Shown here one piece after another: positions 17,972-26,794 of a stretch of DNA of 64,000 nucleotides. The translations under genes and the position numbers were made by a program. Within the stretch, counting starts at the first letter, position 1. Each line of letters starts with the position of its first letter. Location of the stretch: contig NZ_AP018227.1 in NCBI RefSeq assembly GCF_002368095.1, positions 2,419,757-2,483,756 of the forward strand. The letters run 5' to 3'. The notes below the pieces were generated by a model that was not told the DNA's origin, searched no databases, and saw nothing but the letters and a program-made list of their open reading frames with translations. This DNA is from Calothrix parasitica NIES-267. Lineage in GTDB: Bacteria > Cyanobacteriota > Cyanobacteriia > Cyanobacteriales > Nostocaceae.

Positions 17972-19339
17972 TCATTTCATCCACACAGTTTTAACATTGA
18001 CAAACTCATGTATGCCTTGAATACTTAATTCTCTTCCATAACCGGATAGTTTAATTCCGCCAAAAGGTAGTCTGGGGTCGGATTTGACTAATCCGTTGAT
18101 AAATACTGCACCTGCTTCGATTTCGGAGATTAAGCGCTGTTGTTGTGTGGTGTCGGTTGTCCAAGCACTCGCACCTAAACCAAAGGGTGTGTTATTAGCA
18201 ATTTTTATCGCTTCATCAATATTTTTTACCCTGAATAACATTGCTACTGGGCCAAAAAATTCTTCTTTGGCCGTTGCCGAATCGGGGGAAATATCAGTAA
18301 GAATTGTTGGTGGATAATAGTTTCCTTTCATGTTTAATAAAGGCTTTCCTCCCATCAATACTTTTGCACCACCGCTGATGGACTTTTGGACTTGCTGGTC
18401 TAATTCTTTGAGGATATCGTGGGTTGCTAACGGGCCAATATTGGTATCTTCCTGCATGGGGTCGCCGATTCTCAAAGCTTGAAACTGCTCTAACAAAAGT
18501 TTTTCAAACTTATCAGCCACAGGTTCCTCAACAATAAACCGTTTGGCCGCTATACAAGATTGCCCGTTATTCAACATTCTTGCTGTAGTTCCAGTGACAG
18601 CTGCTGCTTCGATGTCAGCGCTTGCTAACACGATAAACGGGTCGCTTCCTCCCAATTCCAAAACCGTTTTTTTGAGGTGTTTACCAGCAGCAGCAGCCAA
18701 AGATGCTCCTGCTCCTTCACTTCCGGTTAAGGTTGCAGCTTTTACTCGGTCATCGGAAATTATATTTGCTACTTTGTCCGAACCTATTAATAAACTTTGA
18801 AAAACACCTTGGGGAAAACCTGCTGTTTGAATAATTTTTTCAATAGCTAACGCGCACTGAGGTACGTTAGAGGCATGCTTGAGCAAACCGACATTCCCAG
18901 CCATCAAAGCCGGAGCAACAAAGCGAAACACCTGCCAAAAAGGAAAATTCCACGGCATCACCGCTAAAATTATTCCTAAAGGCTGATATTTAACAAAGCT
19001 TTTACTAGCATCGGTTTCAACTAAAACATCGGCAAGAAATTTCGCTGCATTATCGGCATAATAGCGACACACCACAGCGCACTTACCCACCTCAGCCATA
19101 GCGCTTTTAAAAGGCTTACCCATTTCCAAAGTCATCAACTCTGCAAAATTAGCCTTATCTGCTTCTAAAATATCAGCAGCCTTATGCATCCACTCAGCAC
19201 GCTGCTCAAAACTCGTTTTGCGATAATCCTCGAAAGCTTTATCCGCCAAAGATATAGCATTCTTCACATCAGCATCACTCAAAGACTCAAAAGACCTGAG
19301 AGTCTCCCCAGTCGCGGGATTTATCGTGGCGATCGCCAT
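17972..19339 (-). CDS. Succinic semialdehyde dehydrogenase (NAD(P)+)
   Basis: 455 residues of the aldehyde dehydrogenase superfamily. The general base is in VLELGGSD (Glu about 229) and the nucleophile in NNGQSCIAAKR (Cys about 262); LTGSEGAG is the cofactor loop. It oxidises succinic semialdehyde to succinate, completing the bypass with the downstream decarboxylase. I chose ATG 19339 (MAIATINPATG) because GGGAGGGG sits six bases upstream and the length matches the family; an upstream frame to 19399 adds twenty residues without support. A HIP1 site overlaps codons 2-4. The 160-bp gap to the decarboxylase contains repeats, so co-transcription is likely but not certain. Confidence 0.85.
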   Translation of the reverse strand: MAIATINPATGETLRSFESLSDADVKNAISLADKAFEDYRKTSFEQRAEWMHKAADILEADKANFAELMTLEMGKPFKSAMAEVGKCAVVCRYYADNAAKFLADVLVETDASKSFVKYQPLGIILAVMPWNFPFWQVFRFVAPALMAGNVGLLKHASNVPQCALAIEKIIQTAGFPQGVFQSLLIGSDKVANIISDDRVKAATLTGSEGAGASLAAAAGKHLKKTVLELGGSDPFIVLASADIEAAAVTGTTARMLNNGQSCIAAKRFIVEEPVADKFEKLLLEQFQALRIGDPMQEDTNIGPLATHDILKELDQQVQKSISGGAKVLMGGKPLLNMKGNYYPPTILTDISPDSATAKEEFFGPVAMLFRVKNIDEAIKIANNTPFGLGASAWTTDTTQQQRLISEIEAGAVFINGLVKSDPRLPFGGIKLSGYGRELSIQGIHEFVNVKTVWMK

Positions 19340-19437
19340 ATTTTCCCCTCCCGAATAAATATTGTGAGGTAACTTCATAGTCTTACACAAATTTTTCAAA
19401 AGCTACCACTTTTGGGAAGAGATGAGATTGGGGAGAA

Positions 19438-19523
19438 AAGTTAGGGGTTATGAGTTATGAGTTAGGAGTTATGAGTTAGGAGTTATGAGTTATGAGTTAG
19501 GAGTTATGAGTTAGGAGTTATGA
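19438..19523. repeat. Period-7 tandem repeat (GAGTTAG/GAGTTAT)n
   Basis: About twelve heptamers alternating GTTAGGA and GTTATGA, upstream of the dehydrogenase gene. The longest uninterrupted tract of the type in this window. Confidence 0.9.
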
Positions 19524-19674
19524 ATTTATCTATTACTTAACCTCTAACCTTTTTTCATGACAATGTAATTCAGAAACCCGGTTTTTTCAAAAAACCAGCC
19601 TATTAACACCTTTTGTGGCTCTTTACTGTTAACTTTTTTTTAAAATAACAAGGTAATAATTAACAGCAAAAATA

Positions 19675-19998
19675 ATGTCAAATATCCAAATAGCAATCGA
19701 GGGTGAGGATGCAGTTTCCGCAACTGAGGAACTTTTACAAATTCCTGGAATATCGGGAAACTACACTACACCCGAAGAAATCGAAAGGGAAGGAACGATT
19801 GCTACTGTTGCAACTATCGTGGGAATCGTTGGTGGAACGCTGACAATAGCGGAACAAATCCGTAAGTGGTACCTCGAATATAAGCAAAGCAAATCGGGCA
19901 AAAAAATCGCCAAGGTATTGATTGTTGGAAAAAATGGCGAACGGTTAATCCTGGAAGGAGCTACAGCAGAACAAATTCAAAAGGTTTTAAGTAGTTAA
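19675..19998 (+). CDS. EACC1-like effector-associated small protein
   Basis: 107 residues. The N-terminus (QIAIEGEDAVSATEELLQIPG) and the glycine-rich hydrophobic helix (TVATIVGIVGGTLTIAEQI, about 47-65), then a basic segment and a C-terminal VLIVGKNGERLILEGATAEQI, match what I recall of the effector-associated constant component EACC1. That family is encoded beside caspase-like or peptidase effectors in NTPase-based conflict systems. The next gene downstream on the same strand is a CHAT-NTPase-TPR protein, 683 bp away, which supports the link. The hydrophobic helix could insert in a membrane. The molecular role is inferred only from context. Confidence 0.6.
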   Translation: MSNIQIAIEGEDAVSATEELLQIPGISGNYTTPEEIEREGTIATVATIVGIVGGTLTIAEQIRKWYLEYKQSKSGKKIAKVLIVGKNGERLILEGATAEQIQKVLSS

Positions 19999-20681
19999 AT
20001 CTGTATTTTATATAGTGGTCTGTCCCATTAATTCGGCTATGGTCGCGTTTTCTTTGGAAATGTCGGGAGACGTTATTTATAACGTCTCTACATTACGTCC
20101 GTAGAAAACAAAACTGTCAAAATTAATGAAATGAACAAATAATTACAATGACCGCGCTTCCACCTATAACACCTGTATTCATAAGTCTTATAGATGGAAG
20201 CAAGGTTTCTACAGGTCAATCATTTAAAACCTTTATCAATTAAGCACCCTTACCTGTCTCAAAGTTATTCAGATATTGATTCACCGTGCGAAAAGTTGAA
20301 CGGCAAACATTGTCAAGAAGAATAGCGAAAACAGGTAAATTAAACTATCTGTATTTAAAAGCATGGTATATGTCCCTAAAAAACTTTCATCAATAGACTG
20401 AGTATATTCACATAATTGTTCCTGAAAAAAATATCTGTATTAATACAGCGTTATGTCAATACATATTTTTCGATATGGATAAAAATACTTAGATTTGTCA
20501 ATACATCAATTTGTATAAATACCGCATTTTACTTAAGAGCGATGAGTAAACTACTATTTAAGAACCATTACCAGTAGTAGATACAGCTTTAATGCGGTTT
20601 ATAGCTTAATAAATCGAAATATCCGGAATCTGAATTGTTAACATGGATGGTAATATTTGGCATCCCTAACCTTCCGGATTT
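19999..20681. other. Spacer between EACC1-like and CHAT genes
   Basis: Contains a palindrome of the GAGACGT family (20067-20088, GAGACGTTAT/ATAACGTCTC). The sequence around it, GTCGGGAGACG...CGTCTCTACA, resembles 28435-28465. The rest is AT-rich and probably includes the CHAT gene promoter. No ORF I can support. Confidence 0.6.
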
Positions 20682-23600
20682 ATGGAGATTCTTCACTTTT
20701 ATTTAAGATTAAATAAGACTGATAATAATTACGTAGAATTACGCTATTTTGAAAATAATCCTAATGTTTACCAAAAACGTTCCTTTGCTTTATCCGAGAT
20801 TAGCGATTTAATTCAATTGTCAGAACGGGATTATTACGTTCCTTTACCGGAAGACTATAGGAAGACGGGAACGAAATTATTTAACTGGTTGGATGGAAAC
20901 GATAGATTTTTTCAACAGCTACTCGACCAATACCGGAATAAAGCGGTTGTTTTAGCTATTAGTGCTGGAGGAAATCTGGCTCATCTTCCTTGGGAATTAT
21001 TGCACGATGGTAAATCTTTCTTAGTTGAGAAAAGACCGGGAATAGTTCCGGTACGGTGGGTATCGTCAGATAGTGGAAATTCATTATCAATCGCAGCAGA
21101 ACCAGAAAATCGACCGTTACAAATGCTGTTTATGGCTGCTTCTCCTTTGAAGATGGAACCCGTTTTGGATTTTGAGAAGGAAGAAGCCAGTATTTTATCA
21201 GCAACCAAGCGACAACCTTTAACTTTGACAGTAGAAGAAAGTGGTTGTTTGGAAGAATTGGGATATTTAGTAGAAGATTACGGTAAAGGTTATTTTGACG
21301 TTTTACATTTAACCGGTCATGCGACAATTAAGGATGGAATACCAGCTTTTATTACAGAATCCGCTACGGGTGAAGCAGTTGAATCCACAGCAGATGATAT
21401 CGCAACAGAATTACAGTTTCAGCTACCCAAATTAATTTTCCTTTCGGGTTGTCGTACCGGACAAGCAGCTAATTGCGGTGCTGTTCCTTCAATGGCTGAG
21501 TGTTTGTTGAATGCAGGTGCTAATTCAGTTTTAGGTTGGGGACAAAAGGTTTTAGACACCGATGCGACTTTGGCTGCTGCGACTTTATATCAAGCTTTAT
21601 CTTCAGGAAAGCAGTTAACTGAAAGTTTAGCGTTAACTTATCAAGCTTTAATTAAGAATAAAGCCAGAGATTGGCATTTATTACGGCTTTATATCGGAGA
21701 TAATTTTCCGGGAAATTTGGTTACACCTTTAAGAACCAGAGGAAGAAAACCAGCGATATCTCGTTCTTCGAGTACTGAATTTTTGGATGCTGCTGGTAAG
21801 GTGAAGGTACCCACTAGAGAAAGTTTTGTTGGGAGAAGAAGACAGTTACAAAGTTGTTTGAGAACTTTAATTAATCCCTCCTCGGAAAAAATCGGGGTGT
21901 TAATTCATGGAATGGGAGGATTGGGTAAAAGCAGTTTAGCTGCGAGATTGTGCGATAGGTTAACCAATTTTCAACGTGTTGTTTGGGTGGGAGAAATTGA
22001 CGAACCAAGTTTGGTAAATCGTTTAACGGAAAAGTTGGATAGTAAGGAATTACGAGAAACCCTGCAAAATCCTGATGAAGAATTAAAGTTTCGGTTGAAA
22101 AGAGTTTTTGGTTGGTTACAGGAAACTGGTGATAAACCTTTCTTATTCATACTAGATGACTTTGAAGCCAATTTAGAACCCCGCAACGACAGTTATATAT
22201 TGCTTCCAGAATCAGCAAAAGTATTATCAGCTTTGGTTTGGTCGATTAGTGAAAGTTATGGATTAGACCGAATTATAATTACCAGTCGTTACGACATTGA
22301 ATCAAATTATTTACAGCAATTCTACAAACAACCATTAGAAGGAATGCGAGGTGCTGAACTGCGAAAAAAGCTGAATAGTCTCGCTACTTTTAATCAAGAT
22401 AATCAACAAAAATCTCAGGTAGAGGAGACATTACAAGCAAAAGCGCAACAGTTAGCAGATGGTAATCCCAGGTTATTGGAATGGTTAGATAAAATATTGC
22501 AGTCTAACGTTGATATTGCGGCAATTTTAAATAAATTGGAGCTTGATTCTGGAGAATTGCGGGAACAGGTTTTAGCTAAAGAATTATTGCAGCAGATGGA
22601 TGATACCATGCGAGAAATGTTGCAGCTTGGTTTGGTATTTGAGTTACCCGTTCCCAGAGAAGCTTTGGAATCAGTTTGTGAAACTATTGTTGATTTGGAT
22701 AAGTATATAGATAAAGCTATAGCGCTAGGGTTATTGGAAGTAAGTCCCGATGGTTCGGTACGGGTTCCGAGGATTTTACCTTTGGAATTATCGGGTGATG
22801 TGGAGAGTTTGAGTAAGAAAGCTGCACAAGTTTTGTATCGGTTGTGGTGGGAGGAGAAAGAAACTTCTACAGAAGAGGAAAAATTAGAAATTCATCGGTT
22901 GAGTTTGTTGGGGAGAGAAACAGAAATTGCAGTGGGGATTGCAAGTGTTTTAGTAATTTTTTGGAATAATAGAAGCCGTTTTAAGGAAGCAATAACACTT
23001 TGTAAATCAACTTTAAATATTACAGAAGACTATCGTATTTTACATCAATTAGCACGTTCGGAAGAAGGATTAGGTGATTTAGAATTAGCCGAGCAGCACT
23101 ATCAACAAGCATTAGAACTTTGTTCGCAGGAAGATGAAAAAGAAAAAACTACAATCATTCACAACTTTGCAGGAATTTGCAAAAAACTTGGTAATATTGA
23201 TTATGCGTTAACCCTTTATCAGCAATCTTCAAAATTAAGCGAAAATATTGGTTATTTACAGGTAAAAGCTGCTTCATTACACCAAATTGCGGGGATTTAC
23301 GCTCAACTTAGTAATATGGATAAAGCAATAGATTTTTATAGACAATCTTTAGAATTAAAAGAAGAAATTGGTGATGTACAAGGAAAAGCTGTTACCTTAA
23401 ATAATCTTGCTGATATCTATGTTCAGCGTGGTAATGCAGACAAAGCTATTAAACTTTGCCAACAATCTTTAAAATTAATCAAAGAAACTTCAGATGAAAT
23501 GGGGAAAGCTAAAGTTTTAGCAATGTTGGCTCAACTTTTAGCTTATGAAAAGCAGGAATTTACAATTGCACTTAATTATTTACATCAATCTTTCGAGATA

Positions 23601-23696
23601 TTTCAGCATTTGAAATCACCTTATATAAAAATGGTAAGGGAATTGATTTTTGAAATTGAACTTAAACAATTTCTGCAAAAAAATGTACAAGCATGA
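20682..23696 (+). CDS. CHAT protease - NB-ARC-type NTPase - TPR protein
   Basis: A 1004-residue three-part protein. Residues 1-345 form a CHAT (caspase-like) domain: LAHLPWELLHDG, then HLTGHA with His about 213 and FLSGCRTG with Cys about 257, the catalytic pair. Residues 380-640 form a STAND NTPase, with GRRRQLQ before Walker A GMGGLGKSS (about 410) and Walker B FLFILDDFE. Residues 770-990 are TPR repeats. By analogy with caspase-recruiting STAND proteins, TPRs would sense a trigger, ATP-driven oligomerisation would follow, and the CHAT domain would cleave targets, possibly causing cell death. All key residues are present. No strong Shine-Dalgarno precedes the ATG. It is followed by HicBA on the opposite strand. 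Confidence 0.85.
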   Translation: MEILHFYLRLNKTDNNYVELRYFENNPNVYQKRSFALSEISDLIQLSERDYYVPLPEDYRKTGTKLFNWLDGNDRFFQQLLDQYRNKAVVLAISAGGNLAHLPWELLHDGKSFLVEKRPGIVPVRWVSSDSGNSLSIAAEPENRPLQMLFMAASPLKMEPVLDFEKEEASILSATKRQPLTLTVEESGCLEELGYLVEDYGKGYFDVLHLTGHATIKDGIPAFITESATGEAVESTADDIATELQFQLPKLIFLSGCRTGQAANCGAVPSMAECLLNAGANSVLGWGQKVLDTDATLAAATLYQALSSGKQLTESLALTYQALIKNKARDWHLLRLYIGDNFPGNLVTPLRTRGRKPAISRSSSTEFLDAAGKVKVPTRESFVGRRRQLQSCLRTLINPSSEKIGVLIHGMGGLGKSSLAARLCDRLTNFQRVVWVGEIDEPSLVNRLTEKLDSKELRETLQNPDEELKFRLKRVFGWLQETGDKPFLFILDDFEANLEPRNDSYILLPESAKVLSALVWSISESYGLDRIIITSRYDIESNYLQQFYKQPLEGMRGAELRKKLNSLATFNQDNQQKSQVEETLQAKAQQLADGNPRLLEWLDKILQSNVDIAAILNKLELDSGELREQVLAKELLQQMDDTMREMLQLGLVFELPVPREALESVCETIVDLDKYIDKAIALGLLEVSPDGSVRVPRILPLELSGDVESLSKKAAQVLYRLWWEEKETSTEEEKLEIHRLSLLGRETEIAVGIASVLVIFWNNRSRFKEAITLCKSTLNITEDYRILHQLARSEEGLGDLELAEQHYQQALELCSQEDEKEKTTIIHNFAGICKKLGNIDYALTLYQQSSKLSENIGYLQVKAASLHQIAGIYAQLSNMDKAIDFYRQSLELKEEIGDVQGKAVTLNNLADIYVQRGNADKAIKLCQQSLKLIKETSDEMGKAKVLAMLAQLLAYEKQEFTIALNYLHQSFEIFQHLKSPYIKMVRELIFEIELKQFLQKNVQA

Positions 23697-23730
23697 TATT
23701 TATTAAATACAAGCTTTACCATTTATTCGC

Positions 23731-23949
23731 TTATTTACTTCCCAAAAATTCATCAACCGTAGTTCCAGCTTGACGAATCAAACTTCTCAATAAACCAGGA
23801 GCTAATTCTTTATGATTGGGAACTGATAAAGTAGGCATTGATTCATGCCAAAGTATCATATGACTTCCGGTTTGATGGTCTAAAATATAACCGAATTTTT
23901 CAAAAATTTTAACTGCTTCTTTCCCAGAAATATTTGATAAACGTCCCAT
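23731..23949 (-). CDS. hicA: HicA family mRNA interferase toxin
   Basis: 72 residues with the double-stranded RNA-binding-like HicA fold. The catalytic histidine is in HQTGSHMIL (His30), followed by VPNHKELAPGLLRSLIRQAG, the diagnostic tail. The toxin cleaves mRNA and stops growth until bound by HicB. Here the toxin is the downstream gene: its start at 23949 directly follows the antitoxin stop, so translation is probably coupled. Confidence 0.92.
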   Translation of the reverse strand: MGRLSNISGKEAVKIFEKFGYILDHQTGSHMILWHESMPTLSVPNHKELAPGLLRSLIRQAGTTVDEFLGSK

Positions 23950-24174
23950 CTAAATCACAACTTCCCCGATAAAAGATTGAGATTCCTTCTTTTGATAAGG
24001 TTTACCATGCTTTTCTTGAACGTATAAATAACCTTTTATCGCATCTTTAACATTCTCAACCGCTTCATCCAAAGTTTTACCTTGACTCACGCAACCGGGA
24101 AGCTCGGGAACCTCAGCAACATATCCTTGATATTCCGAATCAAATACAAAAATTACTTGAAATTTCACTACCAA
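23950..24174 (-). CDS. hicB: HicB family antitoxin
   Basis: 74 residues with the partial RNase H-like HicB core: FDSEYQGYVAEVPELPGC, then GKTLDEAVENVKDAIKGYL. There is no C-terminal DNA-binding domain, as in the short HicB class, so any autoregulation would need another factor. It is the first gene of the two-gene module, ahead of hicA. Confidence 0.9.
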   Translation of the reverse strand: MVVKFQVIFVFDSEYQGYVAEVPELPGCVSQGKTLDEAVENVKDAIKGYLYVQEKHGKPYQKKESQSFIGEVVI

Positions 24175-24256
24175 TCAACCTTTAATTGCCGAACTTATAG
24201 CCTAAATATAACAATTTAAAAGTTACAGGTTAATTTATCATTTTCTTAATACATTT

Positions 24257-24327
24257 GTGGTGCGTTACGGCATTTTCACAGTGATAACCTTTCAATTAAG
24301 ATAACTTGTGCCGTAGCACACCCTACA
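24257..24327 (+). repeat. TGGTGCGTTACGGC-family inverted repeat, copy
   Basis: Starts GTGGTGCGTTACGGCATTTT and ends with GTGCCGTAGCACACCCTACA, so the ends are inverted complements. Related copies: 6129-6197, 24558-24628, 53489-53559, 54460-54530. Confidence 0.8.
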
Positions 24328-24557
24328 ATACTTGAGGGAATTGATGAATGAACTGGGTAACGGATGATAAAAAACCGCAGAGTACGCACAGAGCGCAGAG
24401 GAAAGAGGTGAGAAGAGAGATTATGGGGTGTTGGGTTGCGCTATCGCTTAACCTAACTTACGACCTACGACCAAACCCACGGAGGTGGGTTTTGCTTGTG
24501 TAGATGCGGTTTCAACCGCCGATATTGAATCAATAATAATAATTTTCTTAATACATG

Positions 24558-24628
24558 ATGGTGCGTTACGGCATTTTCACAGTAACAACCTTTAAATTAA
24601 AATAATTCGCACCGTAACACACCCTACA
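24558..24628 (+). repeat. TGGTGCGTTACGGC-family inverted repeat, copy
   Basis: Same length and ends as the copy 300 bp upstream (71 bp), same orientation, with about 85 percent identity by eye. Confidence 0.8.
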
Positions 24629-24698
24629 GTAAAATTCCCCAATCCAAAATCCATTAGCGAAGCGTGTCCGTAAGGACATAATCTAAAATCCAAAATTG

Positions 24699-26309
24699 TT
24701 AATACCGTTTCCGATTGTGATAAACCTTGACCAGTCGCTTAATTCCTTTAAACCTATATTTCCCCATCAACTCAAATCTCTGGGGCTTAGAAAGCATTTT
24801 ATGGGTTTCTTCGCTAACTACGCATTCTCCTGGATTGCAAACTCCTTCCATTCTTGCTGCTAAATTTATTGTTGCTCCTAAAGCAGTATATTCAACTCTT
24901 TGAGAACTACCGACATCACCTACTACAGCTTTACCACTATTAATAGCAATTCTCAATTCTAATGGTTCCTGCCAAACATGATTAAAGTTCAAGTTTTCTA
25001 ATCGTGCTAACATTCTCATGGCAGCTACTACAGCCCTATCTGCATGGTCTGATTGCGGTTCTGGTGCGCCGAAAAATGCCATGATGCAATCACCAATATA
25101 TTTATCTAAGGTACCACCGCAGGCGAATACTTCTTGCAGCATTTCCTCGAATAATTTGTTGAGTATTTCCGCAATTTCTGTAGGAGTGAATCGTTCGGAC
25201 ATTGCTGTAAATCCAACCACATCGGCGAATAAGATGCTGATTTCGCTTTCTTTGGGTGGTAAACGTCCATCGGGTAAAGCACCTAAAGAGATTAATTGTT
25301 GGACTACCGCTGGTGAGTGATATCGTTCTAATCTTTGTCGAATCACTTCTTCACTTTTGAGCTTTTCTATCAATAACCAACGCTGAACGCTCGAAGAAAC
25401 AAGATTACCTAAAGTTGAAAAGAAGCTCAAATCTTCGGAACCTTCAATTATCCAATGGTAAGAAGAAAAACTCGCGTCAGCGTACAATACTCCTACTACT
25501 TTATCTTCATCCCATAACGGAACGGCCATAGCGCTACGAATCCCTTTAAGAAAGACGCTGTGTTCTTCCTCAAATCTTTCGTCTTGATGAGTATCTGCTG
25601 ATTGAATTGCGACTTTTTCGTCAAATACCTGCTGACATATACTTCTACTTATCCAGCTATCGTCACGCATTAATTGCTGCTTGTTATTAACATCTCTACT
25701 AGCAGCATTTATTAACTCTAATTTCCCGCAATTGTGAACGTCAATTAATAAACCCAAACGGTCAATACTATTCAGATAGCGGAATACAACCTGCTGTACC
25801 TGAGAAAAAATTTCTTCAATGGAAGTAGCCCCCGAAAGATTCTTGGCTATATCCACCAAGTCCTTTAAACGGGCTATGGTTCTATCTTTACTGCTGATAT
25901 TACCATCTTTACTGTCAGCATCTATCCACTGTTCTTGTAGTTGCTTCACATTCCGAAGTATTGTTTTACCTTCAGAAAAAGCTGTATAACTGCTTTGGGG
26001 TGCTTCAGGGGGAAGAGTTAAAAGCACCACCATAGAAATATCTCCAACCCAAATTACATCACCATGAGAAACTTCGGTAGGCGAAACTACCGGATGCTCG
26101 TTTAAGATTGTGCCATTTTTGCTACCCATATCTTCGACCATCCATAAACCATTTTTCCCTTTAGAAAAACGCGCATGACTGCGAGAAATACCTCCAAAAG
26201 GTAGACATAGGTTGCATTCTGGCAACCTACCGATTATATAAATATCTTGGTCCACCGTCACCATTTTCTGGGTATTTCCCCGTTGGAGACGTAGCTTCAA
26301 CTCGGTCAT
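24699..26309 (-). CDS. FHA-GAF-class III adenylate cyclase
   Basis: 536 residues. An N-terminal FHA domain (about 1-100; GISRSHARF and SKNGT are the phosphothreonine-binding loops), a GAF domain (about 150-320), and a class III cyclase domain (about 345-530). Metal-binding Asp residues are in FADVVGFT (about 359) and YIGD (about 406). The DKYIGD Lys and YTALG Thr agree with adenylate rather than guanylate specificity as in cyanobacterial CyaB-type enzymes. It should make cAMP in response to a phosphoprotein partner and a GAF ligand. No membrane segment. It is monocistronic. Confidence 0.88.
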   Translation of the reverse strand: MTELKLRLQRGNTQKMVTVDQDIYIIGRLPECNLCLPFGGISRSHARFSKGKNGLWMVEDMGSKNGTILNEHPVVSPTEVSHGDVIWVGDISMVVLLTLPPEAPQSSYTAFSEGKTILRNVKQLQEQWIDADSKDGNISSKDRTIARLKDLVDIAKNLSGATSIEEIFSQVQQVVFRYLNSIDRLGLLIDVHNCGKLELINAASRDVNNKQQLMRDDSWISRSICQQVFDEKVAIQSADTHQDERFEEEHSVFLKGIRSAMAVPLWDEDKVVGVLYADASFSSYHWIIEGSEDLSFFSTLGNLVSSSVQRWLLIEKLKSEEVIRQRLERYHSPAVVQQLISLGALPDGRLPPKESEISILFADVVGFTAMSERFTPTEIAEILNKLFEEMLQEVFACGGTLDKYIGDCIMAFFGAPEPQSDHADRAVVAAMRMLARLENLNFNHVWQEPLELRIAINSGKAVVGDVGSSQRVEYTALGATINLAARMEGVCNPGECVVSEETHKMLSKPQRFELMGKYRFKGIKRLVKVYHNRKRY

Positions 26310-26794
26310 TCGATTATGGATTTTAGATTTTCAAAACGGATACGTTTGTTTTGGATTTTAGATTTAAGCGTAGAAGCTCGAAGCTCTTATTAAACCTGCT
26401 GCTTAGGTGTTACCCAAGATTCGTACATTCTATTTATGACACTGCAAACGGTACTCCGACAACTATAACTCTTGTGCGAGGAACCATTAACCGATTTTTG
26501 GCTCAATTACTCATAATCTCTTACTCTTGTGTTGCTTCTCCGCTTTTTTCACTTTCTTGCTAACAAGCTAAATTTTTTATAACTTATACGGTATTTCCCT
26601 AGGCTTTACTAAGTCTTTACATAATAAGGGCTACATTTACTATATACAAAGAAACAATACAATAGAAAACGTTACAATCTAATTTAATTCTCTAGGATGA
26701 TTAGCTATTGAAAATAAATTAATTGTTTGACGCTCAAAGTAGTATTTAAGTGATTTAAGCTCAAAATATATTAAATTTTTCTATCCCAAAAAAT
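26310..26794. other. Divergent promoter spacer
   Basis: Between the cyclase and VanZ-like genes, which diverge. AT-rich, with no repeat of note. A frame at 26351-26563 has no protein features and I leave it out. Confidence 0.5.

Larger units (their letters stand above)
24175..24698. other. Spacer with two copies of a 71-bp inverted repeat
   Basis: Two direct copies of the TGGTGCGTTACGGC family lie at 24257-24327 and 24558-24628. Between them is a CCGCAGAG...CGCAGAGGAAAG motif (about 24370), also seen near 5310, and a CCCACGGAGGTGGG block near 24478. No gene seen. Confidence 0.7.

Noticed and set aside
19438-19523. CRISPR array
   Set aside because: Period is seven with no unique spacers; simple tandem repeat. 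The four-unit array at 61.4 kb also fails, since its units are promoters and terminators spaced unevenly.
26351-26563. Open frame of 70 codons
   Set aside because: Lies in a divergent promoter region, with no conserved features.
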